Assembly (NCBI GenBank): GCA_017528345.1
Contig: JAFXOX010000057.1
Location: 50,570 to 114,569 of the forward strand
DNA from: Desulfovibrio sp.
GTDB lineage: Bacteria; Desulfobacterota; Desulfovibrionia; Desulfovibrionales; Desulfovibrionaceae
Length of the DNA stretch: 64,000 nt
Reading direction: 5' to 3'
Positions 16,894 to 25,375 of this stretch are shown here, one piece after another. Under the pieces are notes generated by a model. That model was not told the origin of the DNA and made no database searches. It saw only the letters and a program-made list of their open reading frames with translations. A program made the position numbers and the translations under genes. Every line of letters starts with the position of its first letter. The first letter of the stretch is position 1.

Positions 16894-18173
16894 TCTTCCA
16901 GATTGTCATTTGTCCGCAAAAAATCTCCCACTTTTCCTGGCAGACGCCTCACTCAAAAACAGGCAAGATGTCTTCTGGTTTCCACTTCCAGCGATAGACG
17001 ACTGGGTCTCCGTTTAGGGCCTCAATCCAGCGACTAATGAAGGAGATCAACTCCTCTTTGGAGGTCACGCTCAGCTTGTTAAGACTCTGTTTGATCAACT
17101 TTCCGAAAAAATTCTCGACCAGATTCAACCACGACGAATGCACCTGGGGGAAGGTAAACTGAAAACGACCTGGTTTTGTCCCCAAGTAATCCATGACAAG
17201 CTTCGACCTGTGAACAGATTGGTGATCCAGAATGATTTTGAGGGTGAGGTCACTTTCATATTTTGTATCCAAAAGGTTCAAAAAATCGATAAAGTCCTGG
17301 CTCTTGTGTGTATCACGAAGCAGTCCTGTGACTTCTCCGGACAAAAGGTCTATGCCTGCAAGGAGAGAGATTGTGCTTTCTCTGCGATACTCATAATTTC
17401 CAGTCATAGCGCCATGCCTCGTGACGGGTGGCAGTTCTGGGGCTATGTTGACAACAGCTTGAATCTTTGGTTTTTCTTCACAAGATATGACAGCTTTTCC
17501 GGAGAGGTCGTCTGCTTTTCTATTATCCGTCATCTCGTCATCGACAACTTGCAATATCCATTCGACTCTTTTATAAAGTATCATAGCAACTTTGTTTTCT
17601 TCACTAAAATCATGATCTTTTTTCACAAGATAATAGTTAGCCTGCCGCGGTTTTATTGAATCATCATTTAAAATTGTCCAAATTTTGCTATAACTTACTG
17701 ATAGTAGAGAAGGGTAGCCTTCTTTCTCGCAATGACTGTGCACATATTTTGTCAGACTCTGAATGGTCCAAAGCTGAGCAAGAGGCCCAGCCAAGACATC
17801 CTCGGGGCGTTGACAGGCCAAATGAACGACCCAGGCTTTGGCCTCAGACGTAATTTTCTGAGGTTGTCCTGGCCTCGCCAAGTCTTCAAGAGCGTGCATC
17901 ACCCCGAAGGTAGCCCACTTTTTTACGACTTTATTCACCGTTGCCGTGCAAACGTTGACTTCCTCAGCAACTTCGCTGTTTGTTTTTCCTGCATGAACAA
18001 GCAGGATGATTTTTGCTCGCTCGACCGATCTCTTGGACGCTGTTTGGGAGTCTGCAAGCGTTCTCAAGATCTTGAAGTCTTCCTCGGAAAGCGCGAGTTT
18101 TTTACGAGTCCTTGACATCTTGAGTCTCCGAAAATGCATCTTCTCAGATTGTTATCCAACGCGCAGTCTCCCC
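16894..18173 (-). mobile_element. IS630-family insertion sequence (ends not resolved)
   Basis: A full-length IS630-type transposase gene lies between unrelated genes. Its flanks 16894-16929 and 18139-18173 resemble each other (both TCTTC, CAGATTGT, then CTCCC), but in direct rather than inverted orientation. I could not find convincing terminal inverted repeats with a TA duplication, so the coordinates given here only bound the region. Confidence 0.45.
16949..18118 (-). CDS. IS630-family transposase, first catalytic Asp replaced by Glu
   Basis: 389 residues from the ATG at 18118, which has GGAG eight bases upstream; seven extra in-frame residues precede it. The N-terminus is a helix-turn-helix (RAKIILLVHAGKTNSEVAEE, VNVCTATVNKVVKKW). 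The DDE domain contains ILDHQSVHRSK (second Asp) and SSWLNLVENFFGKL (Glu). The first catalytic position reads ISCEEKP, where relatives usually have ISCDEKP. The full length suggests a recent arrival, but the substitution could mean it is inactive. It separates nagZ from a glycosyltransferase. Confidence 0.9.
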   Translation of the reverse strand: MSRTRKKLALSEEDFKILRTLADSQTASKRSVERAKIILLVHAGKTNSEVAEEVNVCTATVNKVVKKWATFGVMHALEDLARPGQPQKITSEAKAWVVHLACQRPEDVLAGPLAQLWTIQSLTKYVHSHCEKEGYPSLLSVSYSKIWTILNDDSIKPRQANYYLVKKDHDFSEENKVAMILYKRVEWILQVVDDEMTDNRKADDLSGKAVISCEEKPKIQAVVNIAPELPPVTRHGAMTGNYEYRRESTISLLAGIDLLSGEVTGLLRDTHKSQDFIDFLNLLDTKYESDLTLKIILDHQSVHRSKLVMDYLGTKPGRFQFTFPQVHSSWLNLVENFFGKLIKQSLNKLSVTSKEELISFISRWIEALNGDPVVYRWKWKPEDILPVFE

Positions 18174-18467
18174 TCAAAAGGGATTGATCCAGACATGGCA
18201 TTTTTGCCTTTTCAGCTTGTGGTACACTGATAATCGATGTCCTGCCGCAATACAGAAATCAGGACACCAGTTCTCCCCGCAAAGGGGCTTGGTGACCTCA
18301 GACCCACCTCACAGCTTACGTTGAAAACTTGTATACGAGAACCACATGTTGAGCCCGGTAGCCATAGCGTGTTTCAGCAGGACTCGTTTCAATTTTAGGC
18401 CAACAATCCCCTTCCGTAAAAAAGGGGAGGCTATCAATAAAGATGCAAATTAACAGAATTACCAGCT
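18174..18467 (+). other. Non-coding region upstream of a GT4 glycosyltransferase
   Basis: No gene is supported in these 294 bases. Three small C4/G4 hairpins recur: CCCCTCAAAAGGG (18170-18182), CCCCGCAAAGGGG (18276-18288) and CCCCTTCCGTAAAAAAGGGG (18409-18428). The last is followed by GAGG but not by a T-tract. The following gene starts at 18468 without an obvious ribosome-binding site. Confidence 0.4.
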
Positions 18468-20141
18468 ATGCACAAACGTATTTTTGCCTCACTCCACAAT
18501 TTTCTCGAAGATGGTCATGTACTCGGACGCAATGTGGTTTGCAAAAGCTTCCTGCAGGCATTGTTTCGACTTGACCCTTTTGACGAATATGCTTTTTTTC
18601 TGCATGACCCCAAAGCCATGGACAACCAGTTGGAGCAGCTCACAGAACTGAGCGCACTCAAACGAGCAGCTGTGCACATTTATCCCCGACAGCACTTTGT
18701 TTCTGGCATGCTCTCTGAAGACCTCTATTGTCTACATCTGGCCGATCCTGTCAGCGATCAGCCACAAGCGGCTTTTTTACGCAACCGTTTTTCAAGAAGG
18801 CTTTTTCCTATCACAAGTGTACCGCACAGTCTGAATTACCTGAACTATCCAAGCGCTTTTCTCCAGCAAATCTGGCCGGGAGCCTGCTCTCGCGACATCA
18901 TCTGTGCAAGCTCACGGGCAGCCCAAGCTGTACTCTCAGGCTATTTCAGCATGCTCAGAGACAACTACAAACTGCCTGACGACTGGCATGAACCTGAAAT
19001 TCGCCTCCTTCCCCTTGGCATCGATTGCCAGCGCTTTGCACCGGCAGACGAAAATGGCCGAAAGCGTGCACGGCAAAAGCTCGGGATTCCTGAAAAAAGT
19101 GTCTGTTGCCTCTGTCACGGACGTCTGGCTGTTGACGACAAGATGGATCTTCTGCCTCTGCTCTATGCTGCGCGCCGCGTACTTGATGAAGATCAGGCAC
19201 CTGACCTGCACATCCTTATCTCCGGCCGCCATCGCGAACATGACAATTATCCAGAAGTTCTTGATACTGTGGCCAAGAATCTCAAGATTCCACTGACACT
19301 GCTTCTTGACCCGAATGCCCAAGCCATGCATGAGGCCTTTGCCTGTGCAGATTTTTTCCTTTCTATTTCAGACAATGTTCAGGAAACCTTTGGGCTGACA
19401 CTCCTTGAAGCCGGGGCAAGCGGGCTTGCCTGTATCGCCTCAGACTGGGACGGGTATCGGGACATTATTGATGATCAGCAAAGTGGTTGGCTCATCCCAA
19501 CCGTAGCCCCCAGAGACACGCCAAGACTCAATGCCCTGGCCTATGGGCTTCCAGAAAATATTCATGAACTTCTGCGTGCCCAGCAAACAGTGATCGATGT
19601 CCCTTCGCTCGCAAACGCCATTTCCCGTCTTGCACGCGATCCGGCTCTACGGAATGCCATGGGGGCTTGCGCTCGCAAACGGATGCTCACACACTTTGAC
19701 TGGTTGGTCATTGTCGAAGCCTGGCTGAAAATACTTGAAGAAGCCTATGCTGCCAAAATTACACCTTTCGAACAGGCTCGTCTTGCCACTGCCGAGCATC
19801 CTGCTTTTCTCAATTTTGCCCAACTCTTTGCGCGGCATCCGAGTTATTGCCCCCATACGGCAGAACTTGGCCAAAAGGAAATCCGTCTAAGCACTCGTGG
19901 TCTCAAGGTTCTGCAAAAAAAGGCCTTGCCTGTCACCTGGAACAATCTTGAGCTCTGCCTGCAAGGCCTAGACATCCGAAAGCTTTTGGTCCTCGCCAGA
20001 CACCCCATCTCCATTGCAAAACTTTTGTCCAGGCTCTGCGAAACAAAAATTTCCCAGGAATCTGGACAATTTGCCGTACTCTGGGCCCTCAAACACGATC
20101 TTCTGGAATTTGCCAGCAATGAAACGCACAAAAAAAAGTAA
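18468..20141 (+). CDS. Family 4 (GT-B) glycosyltransferase
   Basis: 557 residues. The central half is a GT4 domain: LLPLGIDCQRFAP (about 180-192), HGRLAVDDKMDLLPLLYAAR, LHILISGRH, and the donor-binding ETFGLTLLEAGASGLACIAS (about 305-324) with the EX7E-like pattern. The N-terminal region resembles FNR-type sugar transferases only loosely. The last 120 residues are helical. No Shine-Dalgarno site precedes the ATG; a better placed GGGGAGG serves a different reading frame. It ends 57 bases before tRNA-Phe. Donor and acceptor are unknown. Confidence 0.88.
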   Translation: MHKRIFASLHNFLEDGHVLGRNVVCKSFLQALFRLDPFDEYAFFLHDPKAMDNQLEQLTELSALKRAAVHIYPRQHFVSGMLSEDLYCLHLADPVSDQPQAAFLRNRFSRRLFPITSVPHSLNYLNYPSAFLQQIWPGACSRDIICASSRAAQAVLSGYFSMLRDNYKLPDDWHEPEIRLLPLGIDCQRFAPADENGRKRARQKLGIPEKSVCCLCHGRLAVDDKMDLLPLLYAARRVLDEDQAPDLHILISGRHREHDNYPEVLDTVAKNLKIPLTLLLDPNAQAMHEAFACADFFLSISDNVQETFGLTLLEAGASGLACIASDWDGYRDIIDDQQSGWLIPTVAPRDTPRLNALAYGLPENIHELLRAQQTVIDVPSLANAISRLARDPALRNAMGACARKRMLTHFDWLVIVEAWLKILEEAYAAKITPFEQARLATAEHPAFLNFAQLFARHPSYCPHTAELGQKEIRLSTRGLKVLQKKALPVTWNNLELCLQGLDIRKLLVLARHPISIAKLLSRLCETKISQESGQFAVLWALKHDLLEFASNETHKKK

Positions 20142-20159
20142 CGGCAGCAAAAAAAATAC

Positions 20160-20188
20160 TTGCCAAGATAAAGAGAAGAGGATATAGC
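20160..20188 (+). promoter_or_regulatory. Sigma-70-type promoter of tRNA-Phe
   Basis: TTGCCA (20160-20165), 17 bases, TATAGC (20183-20188). Transcription would start near 20195, just before the tRNA at 20199. Confidence 0.6.
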
Positions 20189-20198
20189 TCTTCTTCGT

Positions 20199-20274
20199 GC
20201 CGAGATAGCTCAGTAGGTAGAGCGGGGGCCTGAAAAGCCCTGTGTCAGCAGTTCAATTCTGTTTCTCGGCACCA
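20199..20274 (+). tRNA. tRNA-Phe (anticodon GAA)
   Basis: A complete cloverleaf: acceptor GCCGAGA/TCTCGGC, D-stem GCTC/GAGC, anticodon stem GGGGC/GCCCT around loop CTGAAAA, and T-stem AGCAG/CTGTT with one G-U pair. CCA is encoded (20272-20274). The anticodon GAA reads both phenylalanine codons. The next 1.9 kb downstream holds the odd HipA-like gene in AT-rich surroundings, so this tRNA is a candidate integration site, although no repeat of its 3' end was found in the window. Confidence 0.97.
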
Positions 20275-20290
20275 CCATAAATTTTCCGGG

Positions 20291-20329
20291 GCCTTTCATG
20301 GGGGTTAAATCCTGTGAAAGGCTTTTTTT
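20291..20329 (+). terminator. Intrinsic terminator after tRNA-Phe
   Basis: An 8-bp stem GCCTTTCA/TGAAAGGC with a 16-base loop is followed by seven T residues (20323-20329), about 17 bases after the tRNA. Confidence 0.88.
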
Positions 20330-20781
20330 GTGCCCTTCGCGCAGCAAGTATCCATCCAGAATTTGCCTTCAAGAACCTCTCTACTGCCGCAAGGCTAGAC
20401 TTTCTTGACCAATCTCTTTCCTCTACGAGGGCGAAGCGCATATAAGATGATGCCAGGGGCACGTTAGGCCATGTCAACTCCAGAGATAGCGGAGGTGAGA
20501 AGGAAATCTTCCAAAGGCGATGCATTTACAATGACAGAGGAGCCAAATGGAGGCGGGATGCGGCAAGTAGTCGACGATTAGTGTCGGCATGCTCTGGTCA
20601 GCGTAACGGTTGAGAGCTCACAGGGGAAGGTAAGAAAGTTTTTACAATGAAAAACTCATGAATATATCATGATAAAAAATTATAACTTTCTATAGCAACT
20701 TTACTAAAGTTGCTATTACTGTTACGCGTTTTTCAAAACATCTATTCCGCCCTGAGAAGGGGGGCTGTGTAGCTACGCGTA
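20330..20781. other. AT-rich region without genes; perfect 12-bp palindrome
   Basis: No gene is supported in about 450 bases. At 20692-20716 lies ATAGCAACTTTA-C-TAAAGTTGCTAT, a perfect 12-bp inverted repeat with a one-base centre. On the minus strand it is followed by a T-rich stretch, and it lies 66 bases past the HipA-like stop codon, so it may serve as its terminator; a protein-binding operator is the alternative. A second short dyad (TCATGA-ATATA-TCATGA) lies at about 20656-20672. Confidence 0.5.
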
Positions 20782-21871
20782 TCAATTGTTGGGGAGATAC
20801 GACAGGGCATTGTCAACGAAGTTTTTGACGTATGATTCCAATTTGCCCAAAGCCGTTTCAGAAATTCGTACCTCGTCATGCTGCCTGAAAGACATGTGCA
20901 AAACCGACTCAAGCTTTTCTTTGTGCCTTGACCGCACGAAATGCCGGAATTGTTCCTCCCTCGGAAAGAAGCAACATTGTTCCTCTGGGTCGAATGCAAG
21001 GCCGTTATCGAATATTGGCGCCGGCTTCAGGATCCTCCCCGAATCATTGTCGTACAAAACACCGAAATTGAGCATATGGCGATCCTTGTTACCGACGACC
21101 GCGTCAAAAACCAACATGTCCTCATAAAAATACCCGCCGAAGAGTTTCCCTAGCTCCCGATGAAAATCGACGGTAGACGTCAAAAATTGAGGGAATCCTT
21201 GATCAACCCCTTGCGAGACGAGATAGGCCGTAGCTGGAGCGAATCCGGTCGAAATGTCCGTAAATGACCGACACTCACAAACAGGAGACAAAACGTCGCC
21301 ACCCCTGTATCGAAAATCATAGGCAACATGTGTCAGGCCCATGGCCTCCGCCACCTGTGCGGCAAACCATTCCTTTGTGGTTTGACACACACCGTCTGCA
21401 TCAGGATCATCTCTCTTCTTCAGGAAAATCTCATTTTCTCTCTTAAACCAGCATTTGCGCATGTTACCACTAGACCCAAATTCGGGAGATCTCGACCCCA
21501 GGACCTTCTGCGGGCTCAAACCCTGGGTAAAAGCAAGCTCTGCGATCTCAGGGTTGAGCGGGTTCTCATATAGGTTGACTTCCTCCCAGGTATGTGAGCC
21601 GTCCTGGACCCAGAACGTGTCGTTCAAGGACAAACCAAGCGTCATACCAAGGGGGCCATGTGAACGTTCATCTGTCACGACCCGCTTCAGCAAATCCTTC
21701 CCGATGGAAGAAATCCGTGAGTTCATCCATACGCCGATTCTCGTCGAATCCACGACATCTCTCAAAAAAAAAAAAAAACGGAAAAATGGCTCGGTTTTCA
21801 TCATGGATCTTGAGGATCCTCGGGGCAAGTTTCCCGATGGCGAACTCTATTAATATTTTATCCTTGGACAT
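20782..21871 (-). pseudogene. HipA-like Ser/Thr kinase, out of frame at a 15-base homopolymer (possibly phase variable)
   Basis: The gene begins MSKDKILIEFAIGKLAPRIL (ATG at 21871; another in-frame ATG at 21901) and runs into a T15 tract. In the present sequence the frame then reads ERCRGFD and stops about 40 codons later. One T fewer (T14) would join it to the downstream frame LRDVVDSTRIGVW and give one protein of 362 residues. The downstream part has the HipA kinase catalytic loop VVGNKDRHMLNFGVLYDN and the metal-binding PAPIFDNGLAF. The middle (GLSLNDTFWV, SPEFGSSGNMRKCWF) matches the longer HipA-like proteins of many anaerobes. No HipB-type antitoxin gene is next to it. No strong ribosome-binding site precedes either start. 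It may be a contingency gene, a decaying gene or a homopolymer sequencing error. Confidence 0.8.
21764..21778. repeat. Homopolymer (A)15 / (T)15 inside the HipA-like gene
   Basis: Fifteen consecutive A residues on the plus strand (T on the coding strand). It is the longest mononucleotide run noticed in the window and lies about 31 codons after the start, the usual place for an on/off slipped-strand switch. T14 or T17 gives the full protein; T15 gives the shifted frame; T16 creates an immediate TGA stop. Confidence 0.95.
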
Positions 21872-22168
21872 TATATAGAATATCTGATCTATAAAATACA
21901 TTCTCTGAGTCTCAGGATAAAAATTCTCTTACTTTACCTATGTAATATGCTGGCTACCAAACTTTTACCACGATCGTGAGTTTTAATTACTTGAACAGTA
22001 GGGTCTCAATATATATTTAACCAACATCACCGGCCTAATTTTCCCTGTTTTTAGAAGATAGTACAGTGTCAAGCATCTGCATGACCCAACAGAGGGTACA
22101 CAGGAAGCTGCTCTCTCGTAAGCCAAAAGAAACAGCGGAGAAAAGAGCTTCTCACGCACTCTTTGGCT
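21872..22168. other. AT-rich intergenic region upstream of the HipA-like gene
   Basis: About 300 bases of clearly higher AT content than the neighbours. No gene, and in particular no HipB-like regulator, can be supported. It should hold the promoter of the HipA-like gene on the minus strand. A small dyad CTGAG-A-CTCAG lies at 21905-21915, just before the longer alternative start. Confidence 0.4.
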
Positions 22169-22894
22169 TCAAAAACTGTGATTTTGCACAAAACGTAGAG
22201 TCTGTGCCACAGCTTCAGCTATTGCTTTTTGAAAACCTGGATGCCTGGCCAAACGTTCCTCGTCAGGATGAACAATGACAGCCGCTTCCAACAAAACGGC
22301 CGGAGCCTCAGATGTTTTCAAAACCACAAGGTTGTCGTACTGGTAGATACCAAGACGAGCATCAAGAAGGGGGCGGTTTTCGCCTTGAATGGCTTCGCCG
22401 TGATGCGTGCTTGGCTGAAAGCCCATGGAGATCAAAAGTTCTCCGAGCACTCTGGCATAGAGGAGAGATGTTTCAAAGTGGGGATTCTTTTGTGAGACAA
22501 AAAGGGAGTAGCCACGGGCCTTGCGCGAACAGAGCTGACCATTGATACGTTCAAGATAGACTGGCTGCACAGCATCATGATGTATGGAAAGAAACCATTT
22601 ATGGCCGCGAGCTTTAGCTCCACGCTCTTTCAAACCAAGATCCTCTTGCGGCCTGCGTGTGACATCGCAGCCAAGATGACGTTCGCCAAGAAAACGCACG
22701 ATGGTCTGCACAAGCTGATCATTGAACTGATATTCGGGAATGCCTGAGCAGCTCGTAGTGCCCGGTTTTTTGGGGGAATGGCCAGGATCAAGCAGCAAAT
22801 CTGCGCAAAAAGCCTCACAGCTCAAAACTGAAAAAAACAGACAAAAAAATACAAAGCGCAGACAAAAGACCATGTTGTCGACAGATACGCGCAT
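22169..22894 (-). CDS. N-acetylmuramoyl-L-alanine amidase (Amidase_3)
   Basis: 241 residues from the ATG at 22894, preceded by AGGAG at seven bases; in-frame codons further upstream lack such a site. A signal peptide (VFCLRFVFFCLFFSVLSCEA) leads into the zinc amidase domain. The ligands are visible in LLLDPGHSPKKPG, PEYQFND and SIHHDA, with the catalytic Glu in PAVLLEAAVIVH. The enzyme cuts the amide bond between MurNAc and the stem peptide in the periplasm. No SPOR or AMIN domain is attached. It is encoded downstream of the flagellin gene on the same strand but separated by a terminator. Confidence 0.92.
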   Translation of the reverse strand: MRVSVDNMVFCLRFVFFCLFFSVLSCEAFCADLLLDPGHSPKKPGTTSCSGIPEYQFNDQLVQTIVRFLGERHLGCDVTRRPQEDLGLKERGAKARGHKWFLSIHHDAVQPVYLERINGQLCSRKARGYSLFVSQKNPHFETSLLYARVLGELLISMGFQPSTHHGEAIQGENRPLLDARLGIYQYDNLVVLKTSEAPAVLLEAAVIVHPDEERLARHPGFQKAIAEAVAQTLRFVQNHSF

Positions 22895-23047
22895 CCGAGC
22901 ACTCCTGAAAACAAAAAAATGCTGCTTCAGGCCACAGAGCTGTCCACTCAAAATCTGTGCTTGGCAGCAGAGATGGCTCAAGCGTTGACGATATGCCAAA
23001 GCTTGTGCCACAGAGGGCTCCTCTGTCAATCATACCATACAAAATAA

Positions 23048-23082
23048 AGTATCCCCGAAGGGACAAACCCTCCGGGGATACT
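23048..23082 (-). terminator. Terminator of the first flagellin gene
   Basis: On the minus strand AGTATCCCCG and CGGGGATACT form a 10-bp stem, with a further GAGGG/CCCTT step inside, followed by TTTATTTT (23047-23040). It lies 26 bases after the flagellin stop. Confidence 0.9.
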
Positions 23083-23107
23083 AAGCCTGCGGTCACATCG
23101 CGGACAA

Positions 23108-23992
23108 TTAGCCGATCAGCCTCATGGCCATCTGCGGCATGGAGTTGGCCTGAGAGAGCATGGCCACTGCGGATTGCGTCAGGATCTGGTTGCGCACGAA
23201 ATTGGTCATTTCTGAGGCCACATCCACATCCGAAATACGGCTTTCTGCAGCTTGCAGGTTCTCAGACTGCGTTGTCAGGTTGCTAATGGTATTTTCCAAA
23301 CGGTTCTGCATGGCACCAAGATTAGCGCGAATCTTATCCTTGGACACAATAGCGTTTGTCAGAGCCACAAGGGCTTCCTGCGCCTGTTCCTGTGTCGACA
23401 CCGTGTAACCGGCACTGTCTTCCGCAGCCTGGTTACCAACACCAAGAGCCGAAGCTGTGCAGGTTCCGATCTGGATGTAGTAGTAGTCTTCCGCACTGTC
23501 GTTGGCCGAACCAAAGTGGATCTTCATCTTTCCTGTTGAGGTAAGATCAGAACCATCGTGGGTGTCTGAAGACAGATTACCGTTCAGAAGATGGATACCG
23601 TTGAAGTCTGTTGCATTGGCGATTCGGGTAATTTCCGAAGCCATCTGCTGGTACTCGGACTCGATCATCAAACGCTGAGTAGAGTCGTAGGTACCGGTGG
23701 CCGCCTGTTCTGCCAGTTCCTTCATACGGATCAGCTTTTCATCGATGATGCCCAAGGCGCCATCAGCTGTCTGAATAAGAGAGATCGCGTCGTTAGCGTT
23801 ACGAATGCCTTGCTGTAAAGCTGTCACATCACTGCGCATCAATTCGCGGATGGCAAGTCCTGCTGCGTCGTCTGCAGCAGAATTCACACGCAAGCCCGTG
23901 GACAAACGCTCGGTTGATGTGGCCAGATTGCCGTAATGGCTGGTCAAAGTGTTCGCAACATTACGCGACATTGAATTGTTATTAATATACAT
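23108..23992 (-). CDS. Flagellin A (sigma-54-controlled copy)
   Basis: 294 residues from the ATG at 23992, which has GGAGG six bases upstream. The N-terminal D0/D1 region (NTLTSHYGNLATSTERLSTG, then RVNSAADDAAGLAIRELMRS) and the C-terminal LGAMQNRLENTISNLTTQSE and QILTQSAVAMLSQANSMPQM are classic flagellin. The short variable centre lacks a D3 domain. It is a close paralogue of the flagellin at 24490; they differ mostly in the centre and at the N-terminal tip (NNNSMSRN against INDGAATN). Its own sigma-54 promoter lies at 24211-24225, leaving a leader of about 200 bases with two GGA-loop hairpins. It is polymerised outside the cell by the flagellar export system. Confidence 0.97.
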   Translation of the reverse strand: MYINNNSMSRNVANTLTSHYGNLATSTERLSTGLRVNSAADDAAGLAIRELMRSDVTALQQGIRNANDAISLIQTADGALGIIDEKLIRMKELAEQAATGTYDSTQRLMIESEYQQMASEITRIANATDFNGIHLLNGNLSSDTHDGSDLTSTGKMKIHFGSANDSAEDYYYIQIGTCTASALGVGNQAAEDSAGYTVSTQEQAQEALVALTNAIVSKDKIRANLGAMQNRLENTISNLTTQSENLQAAESRISDVDVASEMTNFVRNQILTQSAVAMLSQANSMPQMAMRLIG

Positions 23993-23993
23993 G

Positions 23994-24056
23994 ACATTCC
24001 TCCATGAATGTACTTTTGCCCGATGGCGCACTACGCACGTCCGCTTCCTTGCGAAC
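23994..24056 (-). promoter_or_regulatory. Flagellin A leader with two GGA-loop hairpins (candidate CsrA sites)
   Basis: On the mRNA, hairpin 1 is GUUCGC-AAGGAA-GCGGAC (24056-24039) and hairpin 2 is ACAUUC-AUGGAG-GAAUGU (24011-23994). Both loops carry A-N-GGA, the core of the CsrA-binding consensus, and the GGA of the second is part of the Shine-Dalgarno sequence GGAGG. The two GGA motifs are 45 bases apart. The same design occurs before the other flagellin gene. Repression by CsrA, relieved by FliW, is known for Bacillus subtilis hag; applying it here is an inference. Confidence 0.65.
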
Positions 24057-24210
24057 AACCACCGTTTTCTGTATGAAAATACAGGATAATCTTGTTCTGT
24101 ACTCCGCTTTGCTCAACTCCTGCAGGCTTTCAGCGGAGTCTCCCCAAATGCTGCCTGGCATGTGACGCCTTTGGCAGTTTTTTCCCATGACACCTGACAC
24201 CTAAATGTAA

Positions 24211-24225
24211 GCAATTTTAGTGCCA
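24211..24225 (-). promoter_or_regulatory. Sigma-54 promoter of flagellin A
   Basis: The minus strand reads TGGCAC-TAAAA-TTGC, an exact match to the -24/-12 consensus TGGCAC-N5-TTGC. It lies about 220 bases upstream of the flagellin start, so the transcript has a long leader. The flagellin at 24490 has no such element. Confidence 0.85.
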
Positions 24226-24400
24226 AAATTACTGTTTGCAAATCATGGCAAAGCTAAGACTGGCGCAGGTTTTCTAAACATGTCGTGTATTTTTTGAAAA
24301 GATTTTCTACACGTCCGTTCAGAAGCTGACAGAGCGAGAAACGCTCGCCAGACATGTTCTCTTTGGGGAAATGGGGATAATGCGCATGCTTCTGCTTGGA

Positions 24401-24434
24401 AGCGCCTGATCAGTATTCTCACTGATCAGGCGCT
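24401..24434 (-). terminator. Strong hairpin after the second flagellin gene
   Basis: A 14-bp perfect inverted repeat AGCGCCTGATCAGT/ACTGATCAGGCGCT with a six-base loop, 56 bases past the stop codon. It lacks a clear T-tract, so it may protect the mRNA end or work as a less typical terminator. The rest of 24226-24489 shows no gene. Confidence 0.55.
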
Positions 24435-24489
24435 CATAGGCTGCGGGCCTAATGGTTGCGTGTGGTCTCCCTCCGCCACGAAACCATTT

Positions 24490-25374
24490 CTATCTGATCA
24501 GCGACAGTGCCAGCTGGGGCATACTGTTCGCCTGAGAAAGCATGGCGACCGCAGACTGCGTGAGAATCTGATTCCGGACGAAGTTTGTCATTTCATTGGC
24601 GACATCGACGTCAGAAATCCGTGATTCTGCAGACTGCATATTTTCAGACTGGATAGTGAGGTTGGAAATAGTGTTTTCAAGACGATTCTGAATGGCACCG
24701 AGATTGGCGCGGATCTTATCCTTGGAAATAATGGCATTGGTCAGACCAACGAGAGCCTTCTGAGCCTGTTCCTGAGTGGAAACTGTATAGCCGGCGTTAC
24801 TAGAGTCGGTCTGATTGCCAACCCCCAGAGATGAGGCCGTACTGTTGCCGATCTGAATGTAGTAGTAGTCTTCAGCTGAGTCATTGGCTGTACCAAAATG
24901 GACCTTCAGCTTGCCTGTAGCCTTAATTCCCGATCCATCGTGCGTATCGCTCGAAAGGTTGCCATTCAAAAGATGCACACCGTTAAATTCCGTTGCATTG
25001 GCAATTCGGGTGATTTCCGAAGCCATCTGCTGATACTCGGACTCAATCATCAGACGCTGTGTTGAGTCGTAGGTACCGGTGGCTGCCTGCTCTGCCAACT
25101 CCTTCATACGGATCAGCTTTTCATCGATGACACCAAGAGCGCCGTCAGCTGTCTGTATCAGAGAAATGGCGTCATTGGCATTACGCACGCCCTGCTGCAA
25201 TGCGGAAATATCCGAACGCATCAGTTCCCGAATGGCCAGTCCGGCGGCGTCATCAGCAGCCGAATTAACGCGCAGACCCGTGGATAGGCGCTGCGTGGAC
25301 GTTGACAAATTACTGTAATGACTTGCCAGCGTATTGGCGACGTTGGTCGCCGCTCCATCGTTAATGATATACAT
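24490..25374 (-). CDS. Flagellin B (sigma-28-controlled copy)
   Basis: 294 residues from the ATG at 25374, with GGAGG six bases upstream. It has the same architecture and length as the flagellin at 23108, with YSNLSTSTQRLSTGLRVNSA near the N-terminus and QILTQSAVAMLSQANSMPQL at the end. Most differences are conservative and cluster between about residues 150 and 215. It is transcribed from a sigma-28 promoter (25457-25483) rather than sigma-54, so the two filament proteins should be made at different times or levels. A conserved leader with two GGA-loop hairpins precedes it. Confidence 0.97.
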   Translation of the reverse strand: MYIINDGAATNVANTLASHYSNLSTSTQRLSTGLRVNSAADDAAGLAIRELMRSDISALQQGVRNANDAISLIQTADGALGVIDEKLIRMKELAEQAATGTYDSTQRLMIESEYQQMASEITRIANATEFNGVHLLNGNLSSDTHDGSGIKATGKLKVHFGTANDSAEDYYYIQIGNSTASSLGVGNQTDSSNAGYTVSTQEQAQKALVGLTNAIISKDKIRANLGAIQNRLENTISNLTIQSENMQSAESRISDVDVANEMTNFVRNQILTQSAVAMLSQANSMPQLALSLIR

Positions 25375-25375
25375 G

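Noticed and set aside
18442..18573. Small reading frame with a GGGGAGG site ahead of the GT4 glycosyltransferase
   Set aside because: The 43-codon frame overlaps the glycosyltransferase gene out of phase, the spacing to GGGGAGG is too long, and its sequence resembles nothing.
21872..22168. HipB-like antitoxin gene next to the HipA-like kinase
   Set aside because: No helix-turn-helix frame of sufficient length exists on either strand between the kinase and amidase genes.
20275..22168. Integrated element bounded by a duplicated tRNA-Phe 3' end
   Set aside because: No second copy of the tRNA-Phe 3' sequence and no integrase gene were found in the window.
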